Shown in pieces: positions 8,324-16,698 of a stretch of DNA of 64,000 bases. The notes beneath the pieces are model-generated. The model saw nothing but the letters and a program-made list of their open reading frames with translations. It made no database searches and was not told the DNA's origin. The first letter of the stretch is position 1. Each line of letters starts with the position of its first letter. The translations under genes and the position numbers were made by a program. Origin of the DNA: JACMLD01 sp044227095 (lineage in GTDB: Bacteria > Bacteroidota > Bacteroidia > Chitinophagales > Chitinophagaceae); the NCBI GenBank assembly GCA_044227095.1, contig JBGAFV010000001.1, positions 3,906,001 through 3,970,000 on the forward strand, read 5' to 3'.

Positions 8324-10780
8324 TCACATTTTAGCGGCCCTGATAATATCTGCAAATACACCAGAAGCGGTTACTTCTGCGCCAGCACCCGCACCTTTTA
8401 CAACCAATGGCTGTTCCGGGTAACGTTCTGTATAAAACAGAACCACATTGTCTTTACCATACAGGTGATAAAAATCGCTTTGCGGATCTATGTGTTGCAA
8501 GCCTACACCTGCACTACCTCCGGCCCCTGAAGGAGAGAATGAGGCAACAAACTTCAGTTTCTTTCCCGCTTTTGATGCTTCGGTATAAATGTTTTTAAAA
8601 TGAGCTTCTTCTTTTGCCATAGCAGTATAAAAATCCTGTACAGAACCAGTCATGCAGGAAGCAGGCATAAACGATGTATTGCTGATTTGATCCATCTCTA
8701 TTTGTTCACCGGTTTCTCTTGCCAGGATCATTATTTTGCGCATTACATCTGTACCGCTAAGGTCTAAACGCGGATCGGGTTCTGTGTAACCTTCATCCTG
8801 CGCCTGTTTCACTACTTCAGCAAATTTCTTTTCGCCATTATAATTATTGAAAACAAAATTAAGTGTGCCACTCAACACCGCTTCAATTTTATTTATTTTA
8901 TCGCCGCTGCGCAACAGATCGTTTAATGTACCTATTACAGGAAGTCCGGCACCAACATTTGTTTCAAATAAGAACTGGCAATTGTGTTCACGTGCAAGGT
9001 CTTTCAGTTTTTTATAGTAAGCAAAAGGAGCAGAGCAGGCAACTTTATTGCAGGCTACTACCGAAATGCTTTTTTGCAGCAGTTGATCATAAATCATAGC
9101 CACAGAATCATTGGCGGTTACATCTACAAAAACAGAATTGCGCAGGTTTTTAGATTGTATGGTATTTACAAAAGCTTGCAAATCCATTTTATCACCTTCG
9201 CTTAGCAGTTCTTTCCATTTTTTAAGATCTACACCATCATCAGTAAACAGCATTTTTTTACTGTTAGCTATACCTACAACTCTTACCTGCAAGCGAAGAT
9301 GGTGTTGCAGATAGGCTTGCTGTTGCTGCAATTGTGCCATCAGTTTGCCGCCAACATTTCCCAGTCCGGTTATAAAAAGATTTACCTGCTTGTATGTTGT
9401 TTCAAAAAATTCTTCGTGCAGGATGTTAATAGCTTTTTTAACATCACCGGTTGCAATTACAGCAGAAATATTTCTTTCTGATGATCCTTGCGCAATTGCT
9501 CTTACGTTTACACCATTTCTGCCTAATGCGCCAAACATTTTACCACTTGTGCCGGGGTGGCTCTTCATATTGTCGCCTACCAATGCTATAATTGATAATT
9601 CTTTTTCTACTACAAGTGGTTCTACTTTACCTGTTTCAATTTCATAGGCAAAAACATTATCGATAACTACTTTTGCTTTTGCAGAATGCACATCATCTAT
9701 ACCAACACAAATAGAATGTTCTGAAGAACCTTGTGTAATAAGAATAACATTTATTGATGCATTGGCCAATGCTTCAAATAATCTTTTAGAAAAACCTGGT
9801 ATGCCCACCATGCCGCTTCCTTCAAGACTAAGCAATGCAATTTTATTGATGCTTGAAATGCCGCGGATACTATTGCCATTTTTTACAGAAGCATTTTCAA
9901 TAACGGTTCCGTAATCAGATGGAGCAAAAGTATTTTTTACCCAAACCTGGATGCTTTTGTTCATTACGGGCTGTATGGTAGGCGGATAAATAACTTTAGC
10001 ACCAAAATGAGAAAGCTCCATTGCTTCCTGGTAAGAAATATGCGGAATTACTTTTGCCGTTGGCACCAGTCTTGGGTCGGCAGTCATCATACCGCTTACA
10101 TCTGTCCATATTTCTACAGTAGTTGCTTTTACAGCAGCAGCAATAATAGCAGCTGTATAATCAGAACCGCCGCGGCCTAACGTTGTAGTAACACCATCTT
10201 TATCTGCAGCAATAAAACCGGGGAGAATAAACAATGATGCCGGTGAAGCGGAAAAATATTTTTCTGCTTTCTGATTTGTAGCATTAAAATCTACAGGTGC
10301 ATTGCCATAATCGGAACTGGTTACTATCAATTCCCTCGAATCTTTCCATACACTATCTGCAACGCTTGTTTTAAAACGTGCTGCAATTACCTGAGATGAA
10401 ATCAGCTCACCATAACTTACAATCCTGTCTTTTGTACGGGCAGATAATTCGCGGAGTAAAAAAATACCATTGCAGATGTCTTCAATCTCATTGCAATGTT
10501 TTTTAACCATGCTTAGTACACTGCTTTGTTGTGTTACAGGTATTAGCGCTTTTACAACTTCAAGATGTCTTTGCTCTATTTGTAAAAGAATCTCTTTGTA
10601 TTTTTCATCGCCGTTTGCTGCTGCTGTAGCGCTATTGATAAGTGTATCTGTTATACCACCAAGTGCGGATACTACTAAAACTGTTTTGTCTTTTTTTACC
10701 GCCTGCTCAACAATGGCTGCCACCTTATTTATGTTCTCTGCATTTGCAACTGAGGTGCCACCGAATTTTAAAACCTGCAT
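8324..10780 (-). CDS. thrA: Bifunctional aspartate kinase / homoserine dehydrogenase I
   Basis: Catalyses the first and third steps from aspartate to homoserine. The 818-residue fusion has an aspartokinase domain (about 1-300; KFGGTS at 5-10, GRGGSDYTA at 202-210), two ACT regulatory domains (about 315-455, each with an SSEH/SSER-type ligand loop) and a C-terminal homoserine dehydrogenase (466-818; NAD(P) loop GLGNVG at 472-477). The length matches E. coli ThrA. The ACT domains imply threonine feedback inhibition (family knowledge). It is the first gene of the operon. A Thr/Ile-rich leader and terminator lie about 100 bases upstream, so transcription is probably attenuated by charged tRNA levels as well. 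Confidence 0.96.
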   Translation of the reverse strand: MQVLKFGGTSVANAENINKVAAIVEQAVKKDKTVLVVSALGGITDTLINSATAAANGDEKYKEILLQIEQRHLEVVKALIPVTQQSSVLSMVKKHCNEIEDICNGIFLLRELSARTKDRIVSYGELISSQVIAARFKTSVADSVWKDSRELIVTSSDYGNAPVDFNATNQKAEKYFSASPASLFILPGFIAADKDGVTTTLGRGGSDYTAAIIAAAVKATTVEIWTDVSGMMTADPRLVPTAKVIPHISYQEAMELSHFGAKVIYPPTIQPVMNKSIQVWVKNTFAPSDYGTVIENASVKNGNSIRGISSINKIALLSLEGSGMVGIPGFSKRLFEALANASINVILITQGSSEHSICVGIDDVHSAKAKVVIDNVFAYEIETGKVEPLVVEKELSIIALVGDNMKSHPGTSGKMFGALGRNGVNVRAIAQGSSERNISAVIATGDVKKAINILHEEFFETTYKQVNLFITGLGNVGGKLMAQLQQQQAYLQHHLRLQVRVVGIANSKKMLFTDDGVDLKKWKELLSEGDKMDLQAFVNTIQSKNLRNSVFVDVTANDSVAMIYDQLLQKSISVVACNKVACSAPFAYYKKLKDLAREHNCQFLFETNVGAGLPVIGTLNDLLRSGDKINKIEAVLSGTLNFVFNNYNGEKKFAEVVKQAQDEGYTEPDPRLDLSGTDVMRKIMILARETGEQIEMDQISNTSFMPASCMTGSVQDFYTAMAKEEAHFKNIYTEASKAGKKLKFVASFSPSGAGGSAGVGLQHIDPQSDFYHLYGKDNVVLFYTERYPEQPLVVKGAGAGAEVTASGVFADIIRAAKM

Positions 10781-10878
10781 ATTTATTTCTTAGATGATGA
10801 TTGATAATTTTTAGTGTGATGCAAATACGGTTGTTCCGTACCAGATCAGCCAAAGGCCCAATGTTAATATGGAAAAAT

Positions 10879-10897
10879 ACAACCCTTAACGGGTTGT
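10879..10897 (-). terminator. Intrinsic terminator / attenuator hairpin before thrA
   Basis: In the minus-strand RNA, ACAACCC pairs with GGGUUGU (7 bp, 5-base loop GUUAA) and is followed by AUUUUU at 10874-10879. The 5' arm consists of the last Thr codons and the Arg codon of the leader frame, and the leader stop codon lies in the loop. A ribosome stalled on those Thr codons would cover the 5' arm and block the terminator. That mechanism is inference; the hairpin, U-tract and codon overlap are visible in the sequence. Confidence 0.8.
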
Positions 10898-10984
10898 TGT
10901 AGTGGTAATGATAATAGAAGACACAGTAGCTGTTGTTGCCACTGAAACGGAAGAAAAACTGATATGATTGTTTGTCTGTACCAC
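10886..10984 (-). CDS. Threonine/isoleucine-rich leader peptide (ThrL-like)
   Basis: A 32-residue frame from GTG (10984) to TAA (10886-10888), or 18 residues if the internal GTG at 10942 is used. It contains nine Thr and four Ile and ends in three consecutive Ile codons, five consecutive Thr codons and Arg (IIITTTTTR). This composition matches the E. coli thr leader, where Thr and Ile codons sense tRNA charging, although sequence identity is low. No in-frame ATG exists, so the start codon is the weakest part of the call. It sits immediately before the thrABC operon and overlaps an intrinsic terminator. Confidence 0.75.
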   Translation of the reverse strand: MVQTNNHISFSSVSVATTATVSSIIITTTTTR

Positions 10985-11176
10985 TTTTTTTAAGACGCCG
11001 AAGGTAATATCAGTATTTGATATAACAATCGTTAGTTTTAGTGATTAGATAAAAAAATTGGGTTTTATAGGTATAAGAATAGCTTTATTTACTAGTCCAG
11101 CAGCCCTGTAGACTATATTTTTTTCAAAATTGCTCAAAACACATATTATTTTGATACCAGCATTGGTTTTTCAAGC

Positions 11177-11206
11177 ATCATCGTTGCGTCGCAATCACTT
11201 CATCGG
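11177..11206 (+). repeat. Partial dispersed repeat (TCATCGTTGCGTCGCA type), no GC insert
   Basis: Contains TCATCGTTGCGTCGCA followed by ATCACTTCATCGGC. It matches the flanks of the GC-rich palindrome at about 22694-22745, but the roughly 26-base GC-rich part is absent between CGTTGC and GTCGCA. Confidence 0.5.
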
Positions 11207-11437
11207 CAAAGCTATATTCAGCTTTGGTCCGCTTTTCGCACCCCCGCTACAGCAGTCGCAGTCTTTAATTACAGCAGGCAATATTCCTTCTTCTTTTTCC
11301 TTTTTTTATCCTCGCCCACTGTACACCCCTAACTCTTTTTCTTCTTGTTCTCTTAGTTAAGTTTTTTATACGTATTTTCATTGCACGATTGCTGCTTGCT
11401 ATAGTTATGTATAACACCTTTAAAATTTTCATTGTAA

Positions 11438-14023
11438 ATGGACCACCAGTCTTCACGTGGATTGCAGCAATTTAAAAATTACGTTGGAATAAAATTTCAA
11501 TTGTACAACAGCCTTTTTACCTCTTTACCTTTTCACCGCATTGAAAAGACAGGCATTTTATTGTCTTTATTGCTTTCTGATTGTGAAGATGGCTACAAAA
11601 AAAAGCAAAGCCCGTTGCAAATACTCGATGAGTTTTTTGACAAGCATACAACGCAGTTGAATGAAAGAGAAAGGCTTGATCTTATGTTTCGGTTTGTTCA
11701 ATATACAGAACGGCAGGTGGTTTTATTTGATGCGCTTGAAGATGCTTCTTTCAGGGAGATAAATGATGTAAATGGTGCTGGTTCTTTAAAGCATTTGGAG
11801 TCTGAAGTGTTGCAAAGCGGCAGCCAGGAGCAGCTTACAGAAAAACTTAAACATTTTGCTATCCGCCTGGTGCTAACAGCACATCCTACACAATTTTATC
11901 CGGGTTCTGTTTTGGGCATTATAAATGATCTTGCAAGATCATTATCAGATAACAATGCTGCGCAGGTGCATTTGTTGTTGCAGCAATTGGGCAAAACACC
12001 TTTCTTCAAACACATAAAGCCAACACCTTTTGATGAGGCCGTAAGTTTGATCTGGTACCTTGAAAATGTATTTTATGCAGCTTCGGGCCGCATCATCAAT
12101 TTTTTAAAGAACCAGTTTCCGGATTCATTGCCTGCAAACAACCCGGTAATTACTATGGGCTTCTGGCCGGGTGGCGACAGGGATGGCAACCCCAATGTAA
12201 CTTCTGAAATAACATTGCAGGTAGCAGATGCATTGCGTGTAAGCATTATAAAATGTTATTATCTTGATGTACGGCGTTTGAAACGCAGGATTACATTTAA
12301 AGGAACTGAAACCATACTGGCCGATCTTGAAAAAACATTGTACAACAATATTTTTATTCCGGACCACAGAACAGAATTAAAGAAGTCTGATATTATTAAC
12401 CCGCTCAATAAAATACGGGAGATATTAATTTACCAGCACAACAGTTTATTTCTTGATATGCTGGAAAACCTGATTAGCAAAGTGAGTGTGTTTGGTTTGC
12501 ACTTTGCTTCGCTTGATATAAGGCAGGAGAGTACGGTGCATACCAAAATCATGAACGTGATTGCAGCTAAAACAGATGCATTGCCTTCTAATTACAGCAC
12601 ATTAACCAATCCGGAAAAAATTGATGCATTGCTTGCAGTAACAAAACAGGTTGATCCTGCAACACTGGAAGATGCTGTAATGAGCGACACGCTTAAAAGC
12701 ACCGGGGCTATAAAAGAAATACAACAGTATAATGGACAGGATGGTTGCAGTCGTTATATCATTAGTCAATGTAACAGTGCATTGAATGTAATTGAAGTAT
12801 TTGGCTTGTTTTTATTGAACGGATGGAAAAAAGAATCGCTTACAGTTGATATTGTACCGCTGTTTGAAACCATTGATGACCTGAATGCTGCTTCAGAAAT
12901 TATGCGCACTTTGTACGAAAACAAAGATTACAAAGCACATCTTAAACGCAGAAAAAATATTCAGACCATAATGGTTGGTTTTTCTGATGGAACAAAAGAT
13001 GGCGGTTATTTTATGGCCAACTGGGGCATTTATAAAGCAAAAGAGCAATTGACAGCTATCTCAAGAGAATATAATATTGATGTAGTGTTTTTTGATGGAC
13101 GTGGTGGCCCTCCTGCACGTGGTGGCGGTAAAACGCACAAATTTTATGCGTCAATGGGAAAGAACATTTCCAATAAAGAAATACAATTAACTATACAAGG
13201 CCAGACTGTTAGTTCTAATTTTGGCACCATAGATTCTGCACAGTTTAATATGGAGCAATTGCTCAATGCAGGTATATCAAACGATTTGTTTTCTACGCAA
13301 TCACGCACACTGGAGAAAGGAGGTGAAGATTTATTGCAGGCACTGGCGGATGAAAGTTTCAAATCTTATATGGATTTGAGAAACCACCCAGACTTTACAA
13401 GTTACCTTGCACATATAAGTCCGTTAAGGTTTTATGCTGAAACAAATATTGGAAGCAGGCCGGCAAAACGTGGGGCAGGCGGCACAAAGCTTAACCTGAA
13501 AGATTTAAGGGCCATTCCGTTTGTAGGGGCATGGAGCCAGTTGAAACAGAATGTTACCGGTTTTTATGGTGTTGGCACCGCATTAAAAGAGTTAGAAAAG
13601 AAAGGAAAATTTCCGGCGTTAAAAGCATTGTACAAAGAATCGCTTTTCTTTAAAACGCTTATGGATAACTGCGAGATGGCAATGAAGAAAACATATTTTC
13701 CGCTCACGGAATATCTTTCAGGCCATCCGGTTTATGGCGAAATATGGAATAAAATAAATGCTGAGTTTGAACTTACCAAGCGTTATGTGTTGCAGCTTTC
13801 AGGTAATACGGAACTAATGGAGGATTACCCTGTAGAACAATTGTCTGTACAAATGCGTGAACGTATTGTATTGCCTTTGTTAACCATTCAGCAATATGCT
13901 ATGGCTAAAATGAGAATGATGGAAGAAAAAAATATTACCAATAACCCGATAAAAGAAAATTACGAGAAATTAGTAATTCGCTGTTCATTTGGTATTATTA
14001 ATGCAGGAAGAAACTCGGCGTAG
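11438..14023 (+). CDS. ppc: Phosphoenolpyruvate carboxylase
   Basis: Carboxylates PEP with bicarbonate to oxaloacetate, replenishing the TCA cycle and feeding aspartate-family amino acids. The 861-residue protein has the family motifs: catalytic histidine in LTAHPTQ (H149), GGDRDGNPN, FSDGTKDGGY, the GRGGPPARGGG loop and the IGSRPAKRG segment. The length is slightly below the usual 880-950. It is transcribed divergently from the thr operon across a roughly 650-base region. The pairing is metabolically sensible because the product is one transamination away from the substrate of ThrA. Confidence 0.96.
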   Translation: MDHQSSRGLQQFKNYVGIKFQLYNSLFTSLPFHRIEKTGILLSLLLSDCEDGYKKKQSPLQILDEFFDKHTTQLNERERLDLMFRFVQYTERQVVLFDALEDASFREINDVNGAGSLKHLESEVLQSGSQEQLTEKLKHFAIRLVLTAHPTQFYPGSVLGIINDLARSLSDNNAAQVHLLLQQLGKTPFFKHIKPTPFDEAVSLIWYLENVFYAASGRIINFLKNQFPDSLPANNPVITMGFWPGGDRDGNPNVTSEITLQVADALRVSIIKCYYLDVRRLKRRITFKGTETILADLEKTLYNNIFIPDHRTELKKSDIINPLNKIREILIYQHNSLFLDMLENLISKVSVFGLHFASLDIRQESTVHTKIMNVIAAKTDALPSNYSTLTNPEKIDALLAVTKQVDPATLEDAVMSDTLKSTGAIKEIQQYNGQDGCSRYIISQCNSALNVIEVFGLFLLNGWKKESLTVDIVPLFETIDDLNAASEIMRTLYENKDYKAHLKRRKNIQTIMVGFSDGTKDGGYFMANWGIYKAKEQLTAISREYNIDVVFFDGRGGPPARGGGKTHKFYASMGKNISNKEIQLTIQGQTVSSNFGTIDSAQFNMEQLLNAGISNDLFSTQSRTLEKGGEDLLQALADESFKSYMDLRNHPDFTSYLAHISPLRFYAETNIGSRPAKRGAGGTKLNLKDLRAIPFVGAWSQLKQNVTGFYGVGTALKELEKKGKFPALKALYKESLFFKTLMDNCEMAMKKTYFPLTEYLSGHPVYGEIWNKINAEFELTKRYVLQLSGNTELMEDYPVEQLSVQMRERIVLPLLTIQQYAMAKMRMMEEKNITNNPIKENYEKLVIRCSFGIINAGRNSA

Positions 14024-14626
14024 AGAAACATTTTTGAATTTTGGGATGTAGTGATTTTGAGATTTGTTCTTAATTGCCAGATCCTTTTATGTGGACTAAG
14101 ACTATGCAAAGCACAAATCGTTCCTACGGAACGAAGTTTTTTGTTTGATTTTCTTCTACCCATAAAATACCCCTACGGGGTATAACAAACTTTTAATTAC
14201 AAGACTTTAATTTCTGATGTAGTGATTTTTAGATATATTCTTAATTGCTAAATCCTTTTTTTATGTGGCACTAAGACTATGCAAAGCACAAATCGTTCCT
14301 ACGGAACGAAGTTTTTTGTTTGATTTTCTTCTACCCATAAAATACCCCTACGGGGTATAACAAACTTTTAATTGCAAGACTTTAATTTCTGATGTAGTGA
14401 TTTTGAGATTTTTGCAGCAAACCAAATCCCAAAATCCCGCAATCCCAAAATCATAAAAGGCTTTTATGTTCCTTAGGAACATATTGTGGGTAGAAAATAA
14501 TTTGGTGATGAGTTGCGTTCCATCGGAACGCTTTGTGCAAATGATAACATGGGGTTGGAATAAAATATAGCGAGTAGCTAAATCACACAATCACATAATT
14601 CCAAAATTCCTCAATCACACAATTCC
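14024..14626. repeat. Gene-free interval with a ~173-bp tandem duplication and palindromes
   Basis: Two near-identical units start at 14045 (171 bp) and 14216 (175 bp), and a third partial unit starts at 14391. Each unit contains the palindromes CGTTCCTACGGAACG and ATACCCCTACGGGGTAT. The third start leads into a hairpin-type repeat (14391-14452) with TGATTTTGAGATTT and CAAAATCCCGCAATCCC. Further palindromes follow at about 14467 (GTTCCTTAGGAAC) and 14517 (GTTCCATCGGAAC). No gene was recognised. Confidence 0.85.
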
Positions 14627-15148
14627 TTATTCGTTTTCACTAGCCACAACTGCTGACTGCAACCTGTTTTTTTTCCACTGCATAATGAATAATGCAATTA
14701 CGCCGGTAGTAACATACAAATCAGCTACATTAAATATTCCTGTGCGTACATTATTAATACCAACATTCATAAAGTCGGTAACGTGGTGATTGTATAAAAA
14801 GCGATCAATAATATTTCCCAATCCTCCTGCGCAAATCAATATAAATGGAAAAACAGCGGATAATGTGCTGGTAGCGGTTTTTCTTATTGCGTATGCAAAA
14901 AGACCTATTAAAAACACAAGCGGAAGAACATTCATTACCCAAAAACTTATTGCCGGTGGCCAATCATCTCCAAAACTTAAAAATGCGCCGGTGTTTTCTA
15001 CATAATCAAGCCGAAAAGTATCATGATAAAACGAAAGCAAAGGTTTATCCTTTAAATGTGTTTTAGCCAGTTCTTTTGTAACCTGGTCGCAACCAATAAA
15101 TAAAATTGAAATAGCACAGAACAAAATTATTTTCACATTTCTTTTCAT
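14627..15148 (-). CDS. lspA: Lipoprotein signal peptidase II
   Basis: Membrane aspartyl protease that cuts the signal peptide of diacylglyceryl-modified prolipoproteins. The 173-residue protein has four hydrophobic segments and the catalytic aspartates in GGLGNIIDRF (D115) and FNVADLYVTTG (D143), plus the conserved NTGAFLSFG loop (52-60). It appears to be monocistronic; the neighbouring minus-strand gene (15295-16569) is unrelated. It would process lipoproteins such as the SusD and LptE encoded in this window. Confidence 0.95.
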   Translation of the reverse strand: MKRNVKIILFCAISILFIGCDQVTKELAKTHLKDKPLLSFYHDTFRLDYVENTGAFLSFGDDWPPAISFWVMNVLPLVFLIGLFAYAIRKTATSTLSAVFPFILICAGGLGNIIDRFLYNHHVTDFMNVGINNVRTGIFNVADLYVTTGVIALFIMQWKKNRLQSAVVASENE

Positions 15149-15294
15149 TGCAAAAAGTAAAGTGCAAAGTTAGCTTTTACTATTTAAATGCCACAGCGTT
15201 TTAAGCTTACAGCTTTTTATTGCAAAGATTTGTTTTTTTCGCTTGGTTGGTGTTTTGGGGCAACCTTTTACAAATGGATGAAGACAACGAGGTT

Positions 15295-16569
15295 TTATTT
15301 TTCATATGCTATGCGCCAGATTTTATTGCTTGTATCATCAGTTACCAATAAAGACCCATCTTTCAGCATTAATACGCAAACAGGACGGCCATGTACTTTT
15401 TCATGTTCGAGATCCACTATAAACCCAGTTAAAAAATCTTCCGGTTTTCCTGAAGGCTTTCCATCTTTAAAAGGAATAAAAACAACTTTATAACCCGCCA
15501 GTACGGATCTGTTCCAGGATCCGTGCTGTGCAATAAATGCCCCATTTCTGTATTTTGCCGGAAAACTTGTTCCTGTATAGAATGCAAGTCCAAGTGATGC
15601 TGTATGAGATCCTAAAGCAACATCGGGCACAATGGCTTTCTTAACAAGATCGGGTCGTTTCTCTTTTACACGAGGATCAACATGATTACCAAAATAAGAA
15701 TAAGGCCATCCATAAAATCCATTTTCCTTTACACTTGTGAGGTAATCGGGCACAAGGTCATCTCCTAATTCATCTCTTTCGTTTACGGCAGCATACAATA
15801 CATTAGTTCCCGGTGCCCATCCCATACCAACTGGATTTCGTAAACCACTTGCGTAGATGCGCATGCCTGTACCATCTGGTTTAATTTCGATTATGCATGC
15901 CCGGTTGATCTCTTTATCCATACCTTTTTCACTGGCATTATCACCTGAGCCAACACCAATAAAAATTCTATTGCTATCGCGATTGGCAATAATGTTTTTA
16001 GTCCAATGCCGGTTTGTTTCTCCCGCAGGAAGATCAATTACTTTATCAGGCTTTGCTGTCATTGTAAGATCGCCTGGCTGATAAGGAAAACGTATCAATG
16101 CATCCTGGTTGCCCACATACAGGTAATTGCCCATTACCAGCATTCCGAATGGTGCATTCAGCGCTTCTGTAATAAATGGTTGTTGTATTTCTGGTTTGCC
16201 GTCTTGATCTGCATCTCTAAGAATGGTAATGCGATTAGCACTCTTATGAAGGTTGTTGGATTTATTGGCACCAACAAGCGGCGCTCCAACTCTTTGCAGA
16301 AAAGAATGATCGCCGTTTGACTCTGCTACCAGCACATCACCATTTGGTGTTTGGTATAACCACCGTGGATTATCAAAACCATCTGCATAAAGTGTAACAG
16401 TAAAACCCGGAGGTGCAATTGGCTTTTCATCTTTTTCCCACCCAACCACATTGCTAAAATTGGTTGAGGATTTTGTAGCAAAAGGCGCAGGCAAGGTATC
16501 TGTCTTTTGAGATAACAATGCTGTATAGAAGTTGGAAAAAATAAAACTGAGTAACAAAAAACGTTTCAT
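15295..16569 (-). CDS. Secreted sorbosone-dehydrogenase-like (PQQ-type) beta-propeller protein
   Basis: A 424-residue protein with a signal peptide (about 1-20), followed by a six-bladed propeller of the glucose/sorbosone dehydrogenase family: APPGFTVTLYADGF, NPRWLYQTPNGDVLVAES, and HRNPVGMGW-like and NVLYAAVNERDELGDD segments. Relatives oxidise sugars or aldehydes with PQQ, but many Bacteroidota members have no known substrate. Export to the periplasm is predicted. Convergent lspA and divergent glycosidase neighbours give no firm pathway. Confidence 0.85.
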   Translation of the reverse strand: MKRFLLLSFIFSNFYTALLSQKTDTLPAPFATKSSTNFSNVVGWEKDEKPIAPPGFTVTLYADGFDNPRWLYQTPNGDVLVAESNGDHSFLQRVGAPLVGANKSNNLHKSANRITILRDADQDGKPEIQQPFITEALNAPFGMLVMGNYLYVGNQDALIRFPYQPGDLTMTAKPDKVIDLPAGETNRHWTKNIIANRDSNRIFIGVGSGDNASEKGMDKEINRACIIEIKPDGTGMRIYASGLRNPVGMGWAPGTNVLYAAVNERDELGDDLVPDYLTSVKENGFYGWPYSYFGNHVDPRVKEKRPDLVKKAIVPDVALGSHTASLGLAFYTGTSFPAKYRNGAFIAQHGSWNRSVLAGYKVVFIPFKDGKPSGKPEDFLTGFIVDLEHEKVHGRPVCVLMLKDGSLLVTDDTSNKIWRIAYEK

Positions 16570-16698
16570 GCTTATTTATTTAATACACCTGCTGTAAAAC
16601 AAAAGCTATGCCTGTAAAAGTTGGGGAAATAAAGATGCAAAGAAGTAAACTCCTGATTTTAAAGTATTCCCTATCTTGTAACCAATAAGCATTGCAAT

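Larger units (their letters stand above)
10781..11437. other. Divergent regulatory region between thrA and ppc
   Basis: About 650 bases between thrA (minus) and PEP carboxylase (plus). The thrA-proximal part holds the leader peptide frame and terminator described separately. The ppc-proximal part is pyrimidine-rich (11280-11400) and includes a partial copy (11177-11206) of the TCATCGTTGCGTCGCA dispersed repeat. No further gene was recognised. Confidence 0.7.

Noticed and set aside
11130..11360. 76-residue frame upstream of ppc
   Set aside because: It lies in a pyrimidine-rich region containing a repeat fragment; composition is not protein-like.
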